Assembly (NCBI GenBank): GCA_030407085.1
Contig: CM059582.1
Location: forward strand, 372,001 to 436,000
Origin: Trichopria drosophilae
Taxonomy: Eukaryota > Arthropoda > Insecta > Hymenoptera > Diapriidae
Length of the DNA: 64,000 nt
Reading direction: 5' to 3'
Part shown: piece by piece, positions 39,243 through 48,633 of the stretch
How the letters are laid out: each line of letters opens with the position of its first letter
Position numbering within the stretch: the stretch's first letter is position 1
Translations under genes and position numbers: made by a program
The notes under the pieces: model-generated
What the model saw: only the letters and a program-made list of their open reading frames with translations
The model's database searches: none
What the model was told of the DNA's origin: nothing

Positions 39243-40844
39243 TTAATTACTTAAGTTCAAACGTCTTGCACACGTTGTAATAACATTTTGAATAATCGAA
39301 CTTATGGTAGATTGTGCCTCCTCTTTCTTACTATCTTCAGAAATGAGCTGCTGTATAGTATCATGTAAAATTCCACCTTCAGCAATAGCTTCTTTCCACT
39401 CTTCGTCCTCCATAAGTGCTTTTGTAAACTCTCTTCTTTTCTTTTGCAATTGTTCTGGACTAGGTTTGTATTTTGAGGACTCTCTGTCAATTTCATCAAA
39501 TGATTTATCCTCGTTGAACATTTGCGTAATCCTATGAGCATTTTCTAAAGCAAACACTCCACAATTACAGCCATCTTTTTGCTGCTTAGTTGGTGAGCTT
39601 CTTATGTTGTCATCATTTCCTATCTCCAACGTTTCCTGCAATATACTCACTATATAATTGCCATCAATTTGCTTGCTAACTAATTTGTTTTTGTGTTTTC
39701 TTGCGCAATTTAATGTTTCTTGAACATCATCTTTTTTTTCCTTAAGGATGACATTGTCTGGATTATTTTCTTTTTCCCTTATCAAATTTTCGATTTCATT
39801 CTCTAAAGGCTCCACACATTCCGCAGTAATCTCATTAGCAAGACTTATGTTATCTTTTATTGTTCCATCAATCTTATTTGGTAATTGAGTGCCAAATGAG
39901 TCACAATAGTAAGCTCTAAATTGTTTATTTGTTGATTCATATGTACTGACTAATGTTACCCAATGATAATTTCCTATATTAACAACTGCAGTAAATGTTT
40001 TTTTTGAGTTTTCCCGCTTTACTTCATTTTTGTACTCTTTTAACCCTTCATTTAATGAGTTTACATCTCCAGGAATAGAGAAAAATACATTATTCGTGGA
40101 GGATTCTGAATATCCATATTTCACTCTTGCAATATGCGCAATATCATGCTGCTGCAACAAGTAATCATATTTTTTGAGATTTGTCTGATGCATAAGAGTT
40201 TGTAAATCTCCATGAAACTTTTTGCCACCCAAACCACTATCTCCTGAAGCATTAGAATTTCTACGACTATTGTTAACTGAGGCAAGTTCACTTCCTGGTG
40301 CAATACCACTATCTCCTGAAGCATTAGAATTTCTACGACTATTGTTAACTGAGGCAAGTTCACTTCCTGGTGCAATACCACTATCTGTAGATGGAGAATA
40401 GGAATTTCTACGTACCCTCTTATCCGAATCATTTGTTTGTCTTGATATAGTATCTAGTCCACTATCCAGTGATTTACCTCTTGTGAATTTTTGCTCTTTT
40501 GGACTCTTTTCTTCCTTTACAGTTCCTTTTTTATCAACATAACCTTTTACCAAGTAAAATAAAGGTTCAATAACCATCTTGTATGTCGCTGCAAGCACTA
40601 TTCCCATTAAGATCCAAGCTATAGGGTTGGAGATGAGCATAGCAAGTGGTAAGGTTAAGAGGAAAGATCCCATTATCAATCCCAAACAGCCAATGGTAAA
40701 TGTAGTCGCCAAGTATATACAAAAAGCGTAGACAGCAAATCTTCCACTAGCCTTAAGTTTAGTGAAGTGAGTACTCTCTTTAGATTTATTGTATCTTTCT
40801 ATGATGGCTAACATATTATATTTCAAGTTTATCGATTCTAGCAA
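39243..40844 (-). CDS. Membrane-anchored Ulp1/C48-like cysteine protease, candidate effector
   Basis: 533 aa. Two hydrophobic segments, about residues 36-62 and 68-98, predict a membrane anchor. A low-complexity Ser/Asn-rich linker (about 120-207) contains two perfect 24-residue tandem repeats. The C-terminal half has the Ulp1-type order of catalytic residues: His-Trp in NYHWVTLVS (H294), Asp in YYCDSFG (D315), Gln in KQQKDG (Q421/Q422) and the nucleophile in CNCGVFAL (C428). Ulp1-fold enzymes remove ubiquitin or SUMO-like modifiers, which bacteria lack, so the target is probably a host protein. The same fold occurs in Wolbachia CI deubiquitylases, but no partner gene of that system lies next door; neighbours are dusB and serS. 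It is a lone gene of its own kind. The exact modifier is unknown. Confidence 0.75.
   Translation of the reverse strand: MLESINLKYNMLAIIERYNKSKESTHFTKLKASGRFAVYAFCIYLATTFTIGCLGLIMGSFLLTLPLAMLISNPIAWILMGIVLAATYKMVIEPLFYLVKGYVDKKGTVKEEKSPKEQKFTRGKSLDSGLDTISRQTNDSDKRVRRNSYSPSTDSGIAPGSELASVNNSRRNSNASGDSGIAPGSELASVNNSRRNSNASGDSGLGGKKFHGDLQTLMHQTNLKKYDYLLQQHDIAHIARVKYGYSESSTNNVFFSIPGDVNSLNEGLKEYKNEVKRENSKKTFTAVVNIGNYHWVTLVSTYESTNKQFRAYYCDSFGTQLPNKIDGTIKDNISLANEITAECVEPLENEIENLIREKENNPDNVILKEKKDDVQETLNCARKHKNKLVSKQIDGNYIVSILQETLEIGNDDNIRSSPTKQQKDGCNCGVFALENAHRITQMFNEDKSFDEIDRESSKYKPSPEQLQKKRREFTKALMEDEEWKEAIAEGGILHDTIQQLISEDSKKEEAQSTISSIIQNVITTCARRLNLSN
40234..40377 (-). repeat. Two perfect 72-bp tandem repeats inside the Ulp1-like gene
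   Basis: Unit 1 is 40234-40305 and unit 2 is 40306-40377, identical base for base. Each encodes 24 residues centred on DSGIAPGSELASVNNSRRNS. A diverged partial third unit precedes them in the protein (RRNSYSPSTDSG). Perfect identity implies recent or ongoing expansion and contraction, likely variable among strains. Confidence 0.9.
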
Positions 40845-40941
40845 ATTATGAAGGTAAAATCAATATTAGCGTTTATATGTAAAAATATTGAGCATTCAAA
40901 GCTTTTGAAGTAGAGTAATGATGTTAGTAATAGCACAACAT

Positions 40942-42222
40942 ATGCATGATATAGAACATATACGCAAAAACCCTAAAGGATTTGAAAAAGCAATAAAAAG
41001 CAGAGGGGTGAAAGAATTTACTGCAAAAGAAATATTAGAGATAGACCATAAAAAAAGATCGCTGACTACTAAATTGCAAGCTTTAAATAAGCAACGAAAC
41101 GAGGTCGCGGAAGAAATAAAGAGGCTTAAAATGAACAAAAGCCCATGTGAAGAACAAGTAAAGTTATCAAAAAGCATCACAAGTGAGATAGAGACAATCA
41201 GCCTCAAGGAGCAAACAGAAAAAAATAAGTTAGTGGATATTTTATCTAACTTACCAAATATTTCTGCACAAAATGTACCAATAGGTGAAGATGAGAGCTC
41301 CAACGTAGAAATCAGAAAATATGGAGAAAAAAGGCAATTTAGTTTTATGCCAAAATTTCATTATGAACTCGGAGAAAGGTTAGGCTTGATGGATTTTGAG
41401 CAAGCAGCAAAAATTTCTGGATCAAGGTTTACAATATTAAAAGGACAGTTAGCTAAGCTTGGACGAGCATTAATAAATTTTATGCTGGAAACACATGTTA
41501 ATGAATTTGCCTATACTGAGATTTATCACCCAGCCTTGGTGAAAAACGAGGTGATGTATAACGTTGGTCAGCTACCAAAATTTTCTGATGACTCATATTT
41601 AACTACCGATAAATTAAGATTAATTCCCACAAGTGAAGTAGTTTTAACAAATTTAGTTGCTGACAAAATAATAGAAGAAAAAGAACTGCCTATTCGTTTT
41701 ACTGCATATTCAGAATGTTTTCGTAAAGAAGCTGGCAGTGCAGGACGAGATACAAGAGGTATGATAAGGCAACACCAATTTGGTAAAGTGGAATTAGTAA
41801 GCATCACAACTGAAGACCAGTCAAATGATGAGCTTGAACGCATGACAAATGCTGCTGAGGAAATATTAAAAAAATTAGAACTACCGTATAGAATAATGCT
41901 GCTTTGTAGTGGTGATATGGGCTTTGCTGCACAAAAGACTTATGATATAGAGGTATGGTTACCTGAGCAAAATAAGTACAGAGAAATATCAAGCTGCTCA
42001 AATTGCGGTACGTTCCAGGCAAGAAGAATGAACACTAAATACTTCTTAGAAACTGACAGAAAAACAAAAAAATACGTTCACACTTTAAACGGCTCAGCTT
42101 TAGCCATAGGAAGAACAATTGTTGCCATAATGGAGAACTATCAAAATTCCGATGGGTCGGTTACAATACCAAACGTGTTGCAAAGATACATGAGTAATGA
42201 TACTGTTATAAGCAAACAATAA
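40942..42222 (+). CDS. serS: Seryl-tRNA synthetase
   Basis: 426 aa from ATG 40942, which gives the usual SerRS beginning [18 protein letters not shown]; ATGs at 40918/40921 would add eight residues absent from the family. The N-terminal coiled-coil arm (about 30-100) binds the long variable arm of tRNA-Ser. Class II catalytic motifs include TSEVVLTNL, the motif 2 segment [21 protein letters not shown] and the motif 3 segment [11 protein letters not shown]. Charges tRNA-Ser with serine. Single gene, followed by purD after 31 bp. Confidence 0.97.
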   Translation: MHDIEHIRKNPKGFEKAIKSRGVKEFTAKEILEIDHKKRSLTTKLQALNKQRNEVAEEIKRLKMNKSPCEEQVKLSKSITSEIETISLKEQTEKNKLVDILSNLPNISAQNVPIGEDESSNVEIRKYGEKRQFSFMPKFHYELGERLGLMDFEQAAKISGSRFTILKGQLAKLGRALINFMLETHVNEFAYTEIYHPALVKNEVMYNVGQLPKFSDDSYLTTDKLRLIPTSEVVLTNLVADKIIEEKELPIRFTAYSECFRKEAGSAGRDTRGMIRQHQFGKVELVSITTEDQSNDELERMTNAAEEILKKLELPYRIMLLCSGDMGFAAQKTYDIEVWLPEQNKYREISSCSNCGTFQARRMNTKYFLETDRKTKKYVHTLNGSALAIGRTIVAIMENYQNSDGSVTIPNVLQRYMSNDTVISKQ

Positions 42223-42253
42223 TTTTGACATATAGAAAAGCGAGGAAATAAAG

Positions 42254-43525
42254 ATGAAGGTTTTGGTTATAGGTTCTGGTGGGCGTGAGCATGCTTTACT
42301 TTGGGCTTTAAAGAAGTCTCCTACCTTGACTAAGTTATATGTTACTCCTGGTCGCCCGGCCATGGAGAATTTTGGAGTTCTTGTGAATATAAATATTCAA
42401 GATTCAGTGGATGTTACACAATTTTGCAAGAAAGAAAATATAGAGCTAGTGATTGTTGGTCCAGAGCAGCCGATAATTAATGGGCTTGCTGATGATTTAA
42501 CTGCGGAGGGGATAAACGTTTTTGCTCCAAGTCAAGCAGCTGCAAAACTTGAGGCATCAAAGTCTTTTACGAAGGAACTATGTAAACAATATGGTATACC
42601 GACCGCCAAGTATGAACGTTTTATTGATGAAAGGTTAGCTAAAAATTTTGTCCGTAGTAATAAAATAAAATTTCCGCTTGTAATTAAAGCAAATGGAATT
42701 GCAGCAGGGAAAGGCGTCATAATATGCCACACAGAAAATGAAGCTTTTTCAGCAATAGATTCAATGCTAGTGGAGAAAAATCTTGGTGAGTCAGGTGAAG
42801 AAATAATCATAGAAGAGTTTTTAATTGGAGAGGAAGTAAGTTTTTTTGCTCTTATTGATGGGTTAAAGGTAATAACCCTTGGGTGTGCAAAAGATTACAA
42901 GAGAGTTGGTGAAAATAACGAGGGACAAAATACTGGAGGCATGGGGTCATACTCATCACCTTCGATTATAAGTAAGGAGATGGAGCAAAAAATTATCCAA
43001 AAAATAATATATCCTACAATTCAAGCACTGACTAACATGGGAACATCCTATAAAGGCGTACTCTTTGCTGGTTTAATGATTTGCAAAGATAGTCCAAAGC
43101 TTCTTGAGTATAATGTTAGGTTTGGGGATCCGGAAATACAATCTATTTTACCTAGACTTGGTCCAAATTGTGATTTGTTAAAGTTGATGTTGTCAGTTGC
43201 AGAAGGCAAGTTAAATACAAAAATGGTGGAGTTTAATCACAAAACTACAGTTTGTATAGTTGTTGCAAGTAAAGGCTATCCTGGTGATTATCAAAAAGGA
43301 GAGATAGTTAAAGGATTGGATAAAATTGAAAACATTCCTGGTGTGCTAGTTTTTCATGCTGGTACTAAGTTGGATGAAAGTGGTAATTGGATTTCCGATG
43401 GCGGAAGAGTGCTAAATATAGTAGGAGAAGGAAACACTGTGGAAGAAGCTAAAAGTAAAGTGTACTCAGCGTTAAATTTTCTAGAATGGTCAGGTGGGTT
43501 CTTCAGGTATGATATTGGTAGTTAA
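42254..43525 (+). CDS. purD: Phosphoribosylamine-glycine ligase
   Basis: 423 aa ATP-grasp enzyme of de novo purine synthesis (GAR synthetase). N-terminal MKVLVIGSGGREHALLWAL; ATP-grasp segments IKANGIAAGKGV, IIEEFLIGEEVS and YNVRFGDPEIQ. C-terminal domain complete. guaB in the same window and this gene together indicate purine synthesis capacity. It ends just before a palindromic-repeat spacer. Confidence 0.97.
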   Translation: MKVLVIGSGGREHALLWALKKSPTLTKLYVTPGRPAMENFGVLVNINIQDSVDVTQFCKKENIELVIVGPEQPIINGLADDLTAEGINVFAPSQAAAKLEASKSFTKELCKQYGIPTAKYERFIDERLAKNFVRSNKIKFPLVIKANGIAAGKGVIICHTENEAFSAIDSMLVEKNLGESGEEIIIEEFLIGEEVSFFALIDGLKVITLGCAKDYKRVGENNEGQNTGGMGSYSSPSIISKEMEQKIIQKIIYPTIQALTNMGTSYKGVLFAGLMICKDSPKLLEYNVRFGDPEIQSILPRLGPNCDLLKLMLSVAEGKLNTKMVEFNHKTTVCIVVASKGYPGDYQKGEIVKGLDKIENIPGVLVFHAGTKLDESGNWISDGGRVLNIVGEGNTVEEAKSKVYSALNFLEWSGGFFRYDIGS

Positions 43526-43848
43526 TTTAGCTCATGCAGAAACAAAAAAAGTCACTTTGTAAGCAGTAAACTAAAGAAAAACATGATATCTGTTCAGATT
43601 CATGTGAAACCAGTGCTTCTTTTCTTGTCATGAAAGTAGCTGACACTGGGATCCAGGTTGATGAAAGCACACTAGCATAGAAAGTGGTTACAACGTTTTC
43701 GATGAGATTATATGGAAAACTGGATTCCAGTGTCAAGCACTGGAATGACACCCTCTATTATGCAAATTACCTGCTAATTGCAATGTTCGTACAGATGTGG
43801 GTCACGCGCTGGAATAACACCCTTGGTGGTAACAACTAAAGAAAAATA
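43526..43848. repeat. Palindromic element-type spacer
   Basis: 320 bp without a gene. One element runs about 43628-43752: left arm gtcatgaaagtagctgacac then tgggatccag; right arm aactggattccagtgtcaag then cactggaatgacacc. A second partial arm (ggtcacgcgctggaataaca) lies about 43799-43825. Short open frames here arise from the palindrome. Confidence 0.75.
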
Positions 43849-44342
43849 TCAACTAGGTTTATAGTCTATTACTACTGTTTTTGCAATTTTGTCATGAAGA
43901 AATTGTTTACGCTGGTCAAGGATTGCAAATAATATGATTAAGATTGATACAACTATGAATAGACTAGAAATATTGAATAGTGTGTAGCAGATTATAAAAT
44001 ATAATACTCCAAAAACTGCTGTTCTGCTTATTACTTGTATTAGAGTGATTTTTTCAAGTGTATTTTCGTCTTTTACATGCATGCGAAGTAACAATTGTCC
44101 TGGAGTACCACCAAATTCTATTATCGTAAATACATAAAATATTAATTCCAATATCAACCCTATTACTTGTATAGCTACTGCTTTATCTAAAATCATTTCA
44201 GTTACATTTAGTGATAGAGAATATGCTAAAGTAAATCCAATGATAAATCCGATAACAAACCCATTCCCTGTACTAAAATATAATCGATTGCAAATGCAAA
44301 AATACGTCTTGTAATCCCTGCATAACTTATTTTAGTATCCAT
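43849..44342 (-). pseudogene. RDD-family membrane protein, frameshifted
   Basis: From ATG 44340-44342 the minus strand reads MDTKISYAGITRRIFAFAIDYILVQG, a typical RDD start (R in ITRR, D in IDYI). It then runs to a stop after about 38 codons. The other frame continues NGFVIGFIIGFTLAYS into ILDKAVAIQVIGLILELIFY and GGTPGQLLLRMHV (the characteristic G-T-P-G-K/Q motif), ending at 43849. One single-base change between about 44250 and 44290 restores a roughly 165-aa protein with three to four membrane helices. RDD proteins are thought to be transporters; substrate unknown. Sequencing error is possible. Confidence 0.75.
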
Positions 44343-44476
44343 ACACTTTCCATATTTTGCAATGCTATAACCGATATAAAAGTTCATTATTAAATAACCG
44401 TAAATATGCTATTTTAGCAACATTGACCCACTTTATTATTTGAATTAACATTAAATTATTTACAGTTAAGGAAGTT

Positions 44477-45904
44477 ATGTCAACATCAGTCACAGTTGCG
44501 TATGGTGATGGTATCGGACCAGAAATTATGGAAGCGGTGCTGTCGATATTGCGTGAAGCGAAAGCAGAGATCTCAATAGATATTATTGAAATAGGGGAGC
44601 GTGTTTATAGTAAGGAATGGTCTCATGGAATTTCTCCGAGTGGTTGGAAATCTATCGAAAGGACAAAGATATTACTCAAATCTCCAACAACAACCCCTCA
44701 AGGTAAAGGGCACAAAAGCTTAAACGTTGCACTCAGAAAGAACTTAGGGCTGTATGCAAACATTAGACCATGCATTTCGTATCACCCTGTTATAGAAAAT
44801 AAATTCGATAAATTTGATGTTGTTGTAATACGCGAAAATGAAGAGGACGTTTACACCGGAATAGAGCATAGGCTCACTGGTGACTCGTACCAATGCACTA
44901 AAATTATTACTAGATCTGGCTCAGAAAAAATATGCAAGTACGCTTTTGAATATGCGAAAAAACATAACAGAAAGAAAGTAACTTGCCTGACTAAAGACAA
45001 CATAATGAAAATGACTGACGGCGCTTTTCATGCAGCGTTTGATCGTATTGCAAAAGAATATCCGGATATAAAGGCGGAACATTATATAGTTGATATTGGA
45101 ATGGCACGTGTTGCCACAGAACCCGAGAATTTCGATATTATAGTAACTGAAAATCTATATGGCGACATATTATCAGATATAGTGGCACAAACCTCAGGTT
45201 CTGTAGGGCTTGCAGGAAGTAGCAATATAGGTAATGAATATGCAATGTTTGAAGCGGTTCACGGTTCTGCTCCTGATATTGCAGGAAAAAACATGGCTAA
45301 TCCTTCAGGGCTTTTAAATGCTGCAGTGCATATGCTAATTTACATGGGTCAAGTAGATACTGCAAAACTAATTTACGATGCGTGGCTGAAGACTTTGGAG
45401 GATGGAATACACACTGCCGATTTATATAAGAAGAAAAGGAGTAAGCAGAAAGTTGGTACCAAAGAATTTGCAAAAGCTGTTATAGATAATCTAGGGAAAA
45501 AACCCACAACGTTATCTGAGCTTATAATTAGCAATGATTCGGATAGTAAAATAAATAAAGTACAAGACAATTACGAACAAGATTACAAAGTTAAAAAGCT
45601 AGTGGGTAGTGATATAACGCTTGCCTGGGACAAATCCAATAATTTTGATCAAATAGTAGGATTATTAGAATCGAGTAATCTGCAGATGATAGCAATATAC
45701 TCAAAGGGTCTTGCAGTTTGGCCAGGAAGTTCAAAATCTTTAAGTGACCAAATAACTTGTAGGTTTATTGCGAATAGTGAAAAGAAAACTATTACAAATA
45801 GTGACGTGAATAATTTACTAATCAAACTCGAAGAAAATAACTTTAATGTAGTGAGAATGGATAAGTTGTATTTATATGATGAAAAAGAAGGTTTTTTCTC
45901 TTAA
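44477..45904 (+). CDS. icd: Isocitrate dehydrogenase
   Basis: 475 aa TCA-cycle enzyme converting isocitrate to 2-oxoglutarate. The N-terminal 335 residues form the catalytic isopropylmalate-dehydrogenase-like fold: VAYGDGIGPEIMEAVL, VIRENEEDVYTGIEH, substrate region LRKNLGLYANIRP, and the nucleotide segment HGSAPDIAGKNMANPSG. The C-terminal 120 residues form the additional domain found in the long Rickettsiales-type enzymes (SDITLAWDKSNN, then CRFIAN). Coenzyme preference not determinable by eye. Confidence 0.93.
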   Translation: MSTSVTVAYGDGIGPEIMEAVLSILREAKAEISIDIIEIGERVYSKEWSHGISPSGWKSIERTKILLKSPTTTPQGKGHKSLNVALRKNLGLYANIRPCISYHPVIENKFDKFDVVVIRENEEDVYTGIEHRLTGDSYQCTKIITRSGSEKICKYAFEYAKKHNRKKVTCLTKDNIMKMTDGAFHAAFDRIAKEYPDIKAEHYIVDIGMARVATEPENFDIIVTENLYGDILSDIVAQTSGSVGLAGSSNIGNEYAMFEAVHGSAPDIAGKNMANPSGLLNAAVHMLIYMGQVDTAKLIYDAWLKTLEDGIHTADLYKKKRSKQKVGTKEFAKAVIDNLGKKPTTLSELIISNDSDSKINKVQDNYEQDYKVKKLVGSDITLAWDKSNNFDQIVGLLESSNLQMIAIYSKGLAVWPGSSKSLSDQITCRFIANSEKKTITNSDVNNLLIKLEENNFNVVRMDKLYLYDEKEGFFS

Positions 45905-45955
45905 TGATTGCTTAAAATATACTAAGGATATAGCTTGTTTATTTGAGATATAGTC

Positions 45956-46836
45956 ATGGGTCAACATTTTAAGTTAACTAGTCGGGAGTTTGATGATAAC
46001 GCTGACTTGTTTAAAGTATTAGAAATAAAGGCTAAGCAAGTTGTAGACAAGAATTATGAAGAGCTTAGTGCAATTTTGAAGAAACAGAATAAGAAGTTGA
46101 TTCTTGTAAATCATCCTGACAAGGGTGGAGATAAAAATAGATTTGATCAAATTTATAAAGCCTATTAAGAGCTAAAAAATATATTGAACCTTTGGAATTA
46201 GGAAATCCTTGTGTTAAAGTTAGTGTTGGTGCTGAAAGTGATGGTAGTTTAACAGCGCGTGAATTTTATTATAGAAAGAAATTATTTGAAAAGTTAAATA
46301 TCACTGAAGAGGAAGTGATAGGAAAGAATTTTGTTGAGCTTACTTCCATATTGAAAAAGAAAAATAGCTTACTAGAAGACTTGGAACGCAAAGATAAATT
46401 AATTTATAATATAAATTATTGCACAAGATATGGCTCACTTTTCGATTATGAAGTCAAAAAGCTAAGAAATGAGCTTGATAAGCACTTATTGAAGCTTAAC
46501 ATGCAACTGTTTAGTTATATTTCTCCTTTAGAAAAGTGTAGGAGTCTAATAAGGGAAGACAAACAAGCACTAATGCAAAAGTTTATAAAGCGTAGAGACG
46601 ATTTGCTATCTGGTATTTTTAAGGCTAAAGTATATACCTTACTTCCTTTAGCTCTTGCTGAAGCAAGTTATTGTTATTATTTCTTGCCTATTTGGTTAAT
46701 TGCCAGTAATACCTTGATGTGTTTATGCTTGCCACTAGTAGCATTAAATTCTATTATGGTGCAGTTTTTGGCTTTGTTAACAGAACATTACGAAAAAAAT
46801 ACAAAAACTATGAGATTTCTACTGACAAGTATGTAA
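45956..46836 (+). pseudogene. J-domain (DnaJ-like) membrane protein, split by a frameshift
   Basis: Part 1 (45956-46168, 70 codons) is a short J-domain: FKVLEIKAKQVVDKNYEELSA, then NHPDKGGDKNRFDQIYKAY with the HPD motif that stimulates Hsp70 ATPase. A stop follows directly. The +2 frame continues LLRAKKYIEPLELGNP and runs to 46836 (another 220 or so codons). One missing T in TATTAAGAG near 46166 explains the break. Part 2 has a second J-like helical repeat without HPD (FEKLNITEEEVIGKNFVELTS) and two hydrophobic segments near the C-terminus (about 46630-46780). Membrane J-proteins of this kind are candidates for interaction with host or bacterial Hsp70; that is inference. The IS5 copy begins 73 bp downstream. 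Confidence 0.7.
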
Positions 46837-46909
46837 GTAGAATGAATTGTATTTACTTATGCTATAGTCTTTGTGTTTTTTACCCTTTGCCTATCTTTTT
46901 TACTTCTAA

Positions 46910-47727
46910 GAGCCTGTAAGTGATCTCTGAATATGGTAAGATGAGGTAAAGTATGAGGAATACATATCCAAGTGAAATAAGTTGTGAAAAATTCGAAAAG
47001 ATTAGACTAATTTTAGAAAGCGTGCGCAAGAAAACAAAGCCAAGAAGATTAGGTTTATATGAGTTATTTTGTGGTGTGCTTTATGTACTAAAAAGTGGCT
47101 ATCAATGGCGAATGCTTCCAAAAGAGTTTCCAAGATGGCGAAATTGTTACGATTACTTCAAGAAATGGAGTAAAAAAACGAATGAAGATAGAGAAAGTGT
47201 TCTAGAAATTGTCTTAAAAAAATTGGTTGGAGAGAACAGTGGTCGAAATACCAAAACAAGCTTCTGCATCATTGATGCCCAAAGTGTAAAAAATACCGAT
47301 ACTGCTGAAGAAAAAGGTTATGATGCTGGCAAGAAAATTTCAGTAATAAAGCGTCATATCGCAGTTGATACACAAGGTTTGACACACGCAATTCATATAA
47401 CAACGGCAGAAATAACTGATCGTAGCAGTGTTTTGAAAATGGTTAAAAATGCTAAATAAAGTCTCTCTGAAGTTAAAAACATACTGGTTGATGCAGGCTA
47501 CACTGGAGAAAATTTTGCAACACAGATGAAAGTAACTATTGATGCAACTGTTGAGGTGAAGCGAATTACACACCTTTGCCGTATTGCCAAAAAGATGGGT
47601 TGTTGAGAGATCTTTTGCCTGGTTGGAAAAATATAGGCGACTTTGGAAAAATTGCGAGCGTAAACTTAATACTAGCCTACAAATTTGCTTTTACTTCTTT
47701 CCTCCTCAAAAGATTATGAACAGGTTC
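46910..47727 (+). mobile_element. IS5-family insertion sequence, degraded
   Basis: 818-bp copy. The left end is gagcctgtaagtgatctctg; the right end, inverted, is gaacctgttcataatctttt. It is flanked by TAA on both sides (46907-46909 and 47728-47730), the 3-bp duplication expected for this group. It encodes one transposase with at least two lesions. A shorter, 3'-truncated relative lies at 20.5-21.0 kb. Confidence 0.85.
46953..47700 (+). pseudogene. IS5-family transposase, broken
   Basis: 168 codons read cleanly from 46953 (FEKIRLILESV, SGYQWRMLPKEFPRWRN, then FCIIDAQSVKN with the first catalytic Asp, and DTQGLTHAIHIT with the second). A TAA at 47457 replaces what is probably CAA. The frame continues SLSEVKNILVDAGYTGENFA, then a frameshift near 47560 leads to HTFAVLPKRWVVERSFAWLE, which carries the catalytic Glu. 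All DDE residues are encoded, but not in one frame. Confidence 0.88.
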
Positions 47728-47833
47728 TAAGAGATAAGAAATATAAACCAAAAAGCCATTGGATGACAAAGTTAATGCTTTTTTAGTTTTAATGGTTTAT
47801 ATTTTATTTCTATAATAGCAAGGGAATATTAAA

Positions 47834-48439
47834 ATGGGAGATGTTTTTTCGATGTCAATGGAATTTTCTAAAGACAATAAAGATAGAAATGAACAATTTT
47901 TCATGCAAGTAGCTGCTTGGTTGGTTGATAACACTAGCTTAACTTTTGATCAAATAGCACAATGTTGCAAGTTATCCCTTGAAAAAGTACAAGACATAGC
48001 TGATGAGGAAATAGAAGTTGAAAAGTATGACCCTATTATTTCTGAAATAATTACTGAAAAAGAAATCGATAATTGCAAAAAAAATCCAAATCGTGTACCA
48101 AATTTGATTATAAAAAATATGAAAAAAAGGGCAAAGACGATTAGCTTTCTTGCCTTTGCTTCCACAGCAAGGCGTAGAGATAAACCTAATGCGATTTATT
48201 ATTTGGTAAAAAAATTTCCTATCTTGAACAATAATGTGATAGCTAAGCTGGTTGGCACAACAAATTACACAGTTGAGCAGATAAGAGATAGATCTCATCA
48301 TAACATACTCAATATCAAACCTCAAGATCCTATACTACTTGGTTTATGTAGCCAGGAAAATTTAGAAGCGGAAGTAGAAAAAGCGAAAGTAGAAGAAGAG
48401 AAGAAACAAAGATTAAAAAATATAAATAATAGCTATTGA
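47834..48439 (+). CDS. trcR: Cell-cycle transcriptional regulator TrcR (DUF1013)
   Basis: 201 aa. Matches the alphaproteobacterial DUF1013/TrcR family by VAAWLVDNTSLTFDQIAQCCKLSLEKVQDIADEE, RRRDKPNAIYYLVKKFP and the second helix-turn-helix-like segment VIAKLVGTTNYTVEQIRDRSH. The C-terminus ends in a charged coiled tail. TrcR is reported to associate with transcription of cell-cycle genes in this class. With ctrA in the same window it adds to the retained cell-cycle network. Start chosen at ATG 47834; ATG 47855 is an alternative. Single gene between an IS copy and rho. Confidence 0.8.
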   Translation: MGDVFSMSMEFSKDNKDRNEQFFMQVAAWLVDNTSLTFDQIAQCCKLSLEKVQDIADEEIEVEKYDPIISEIITEKEIDNCKKNPNRVPNLIIKNMKKRAKTISFLAFASTARRRDKPNAIYYLVKKFPILNNNVIAKLVGTTNYTVEQIRDRSHHNILNIKPQDPILLGLCSQENLEAEVEKAKVEEEKKQRLKNINNSY

Positions 48440-48633
48440 TGATTCTCAAATTCTTGTACTTTGTTAATATTAAATTGACTTGACTTGTTAGTTTTTATCA
48501 GTATAATGTAAGCAAAGTATCTAGTTTAATAATAATTAAGTCTAAGTACGCACTAAAAACTAGCTCAACCTAATTTATTGTTTTATACTCACATTTTAGG
48601 TTAGTAAGCATCAATTAAAATTTTTGGAGGATT

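Noticed and set aside
40234..40377. Possible CRISPR array
   Set aside because: Two adjacent 72-bp units without spacers, inside a coding frame; this is a protein tandem repeat.
39243..40844. Assignment of the Ulp1-like gene as a cytoplasmic-incompatibility cifB/cidB gene
   Set aside because: It is far shorter, has membrane segments, lacks nuclease-like domains, and no cifA-like gene is next to it; only the protease fold is shared.
43527..43751. 74-codon frame downstream of purD
   Set aside because: It also reads through a palindromic element (CLTLESSF) and has no counterpart elsewhere.
46719..46919. 66-codon frame at the end of the J-domain gene
   Set aside because: Overlaps the better supported frame and repeats none of its features; it runs into the IS end.
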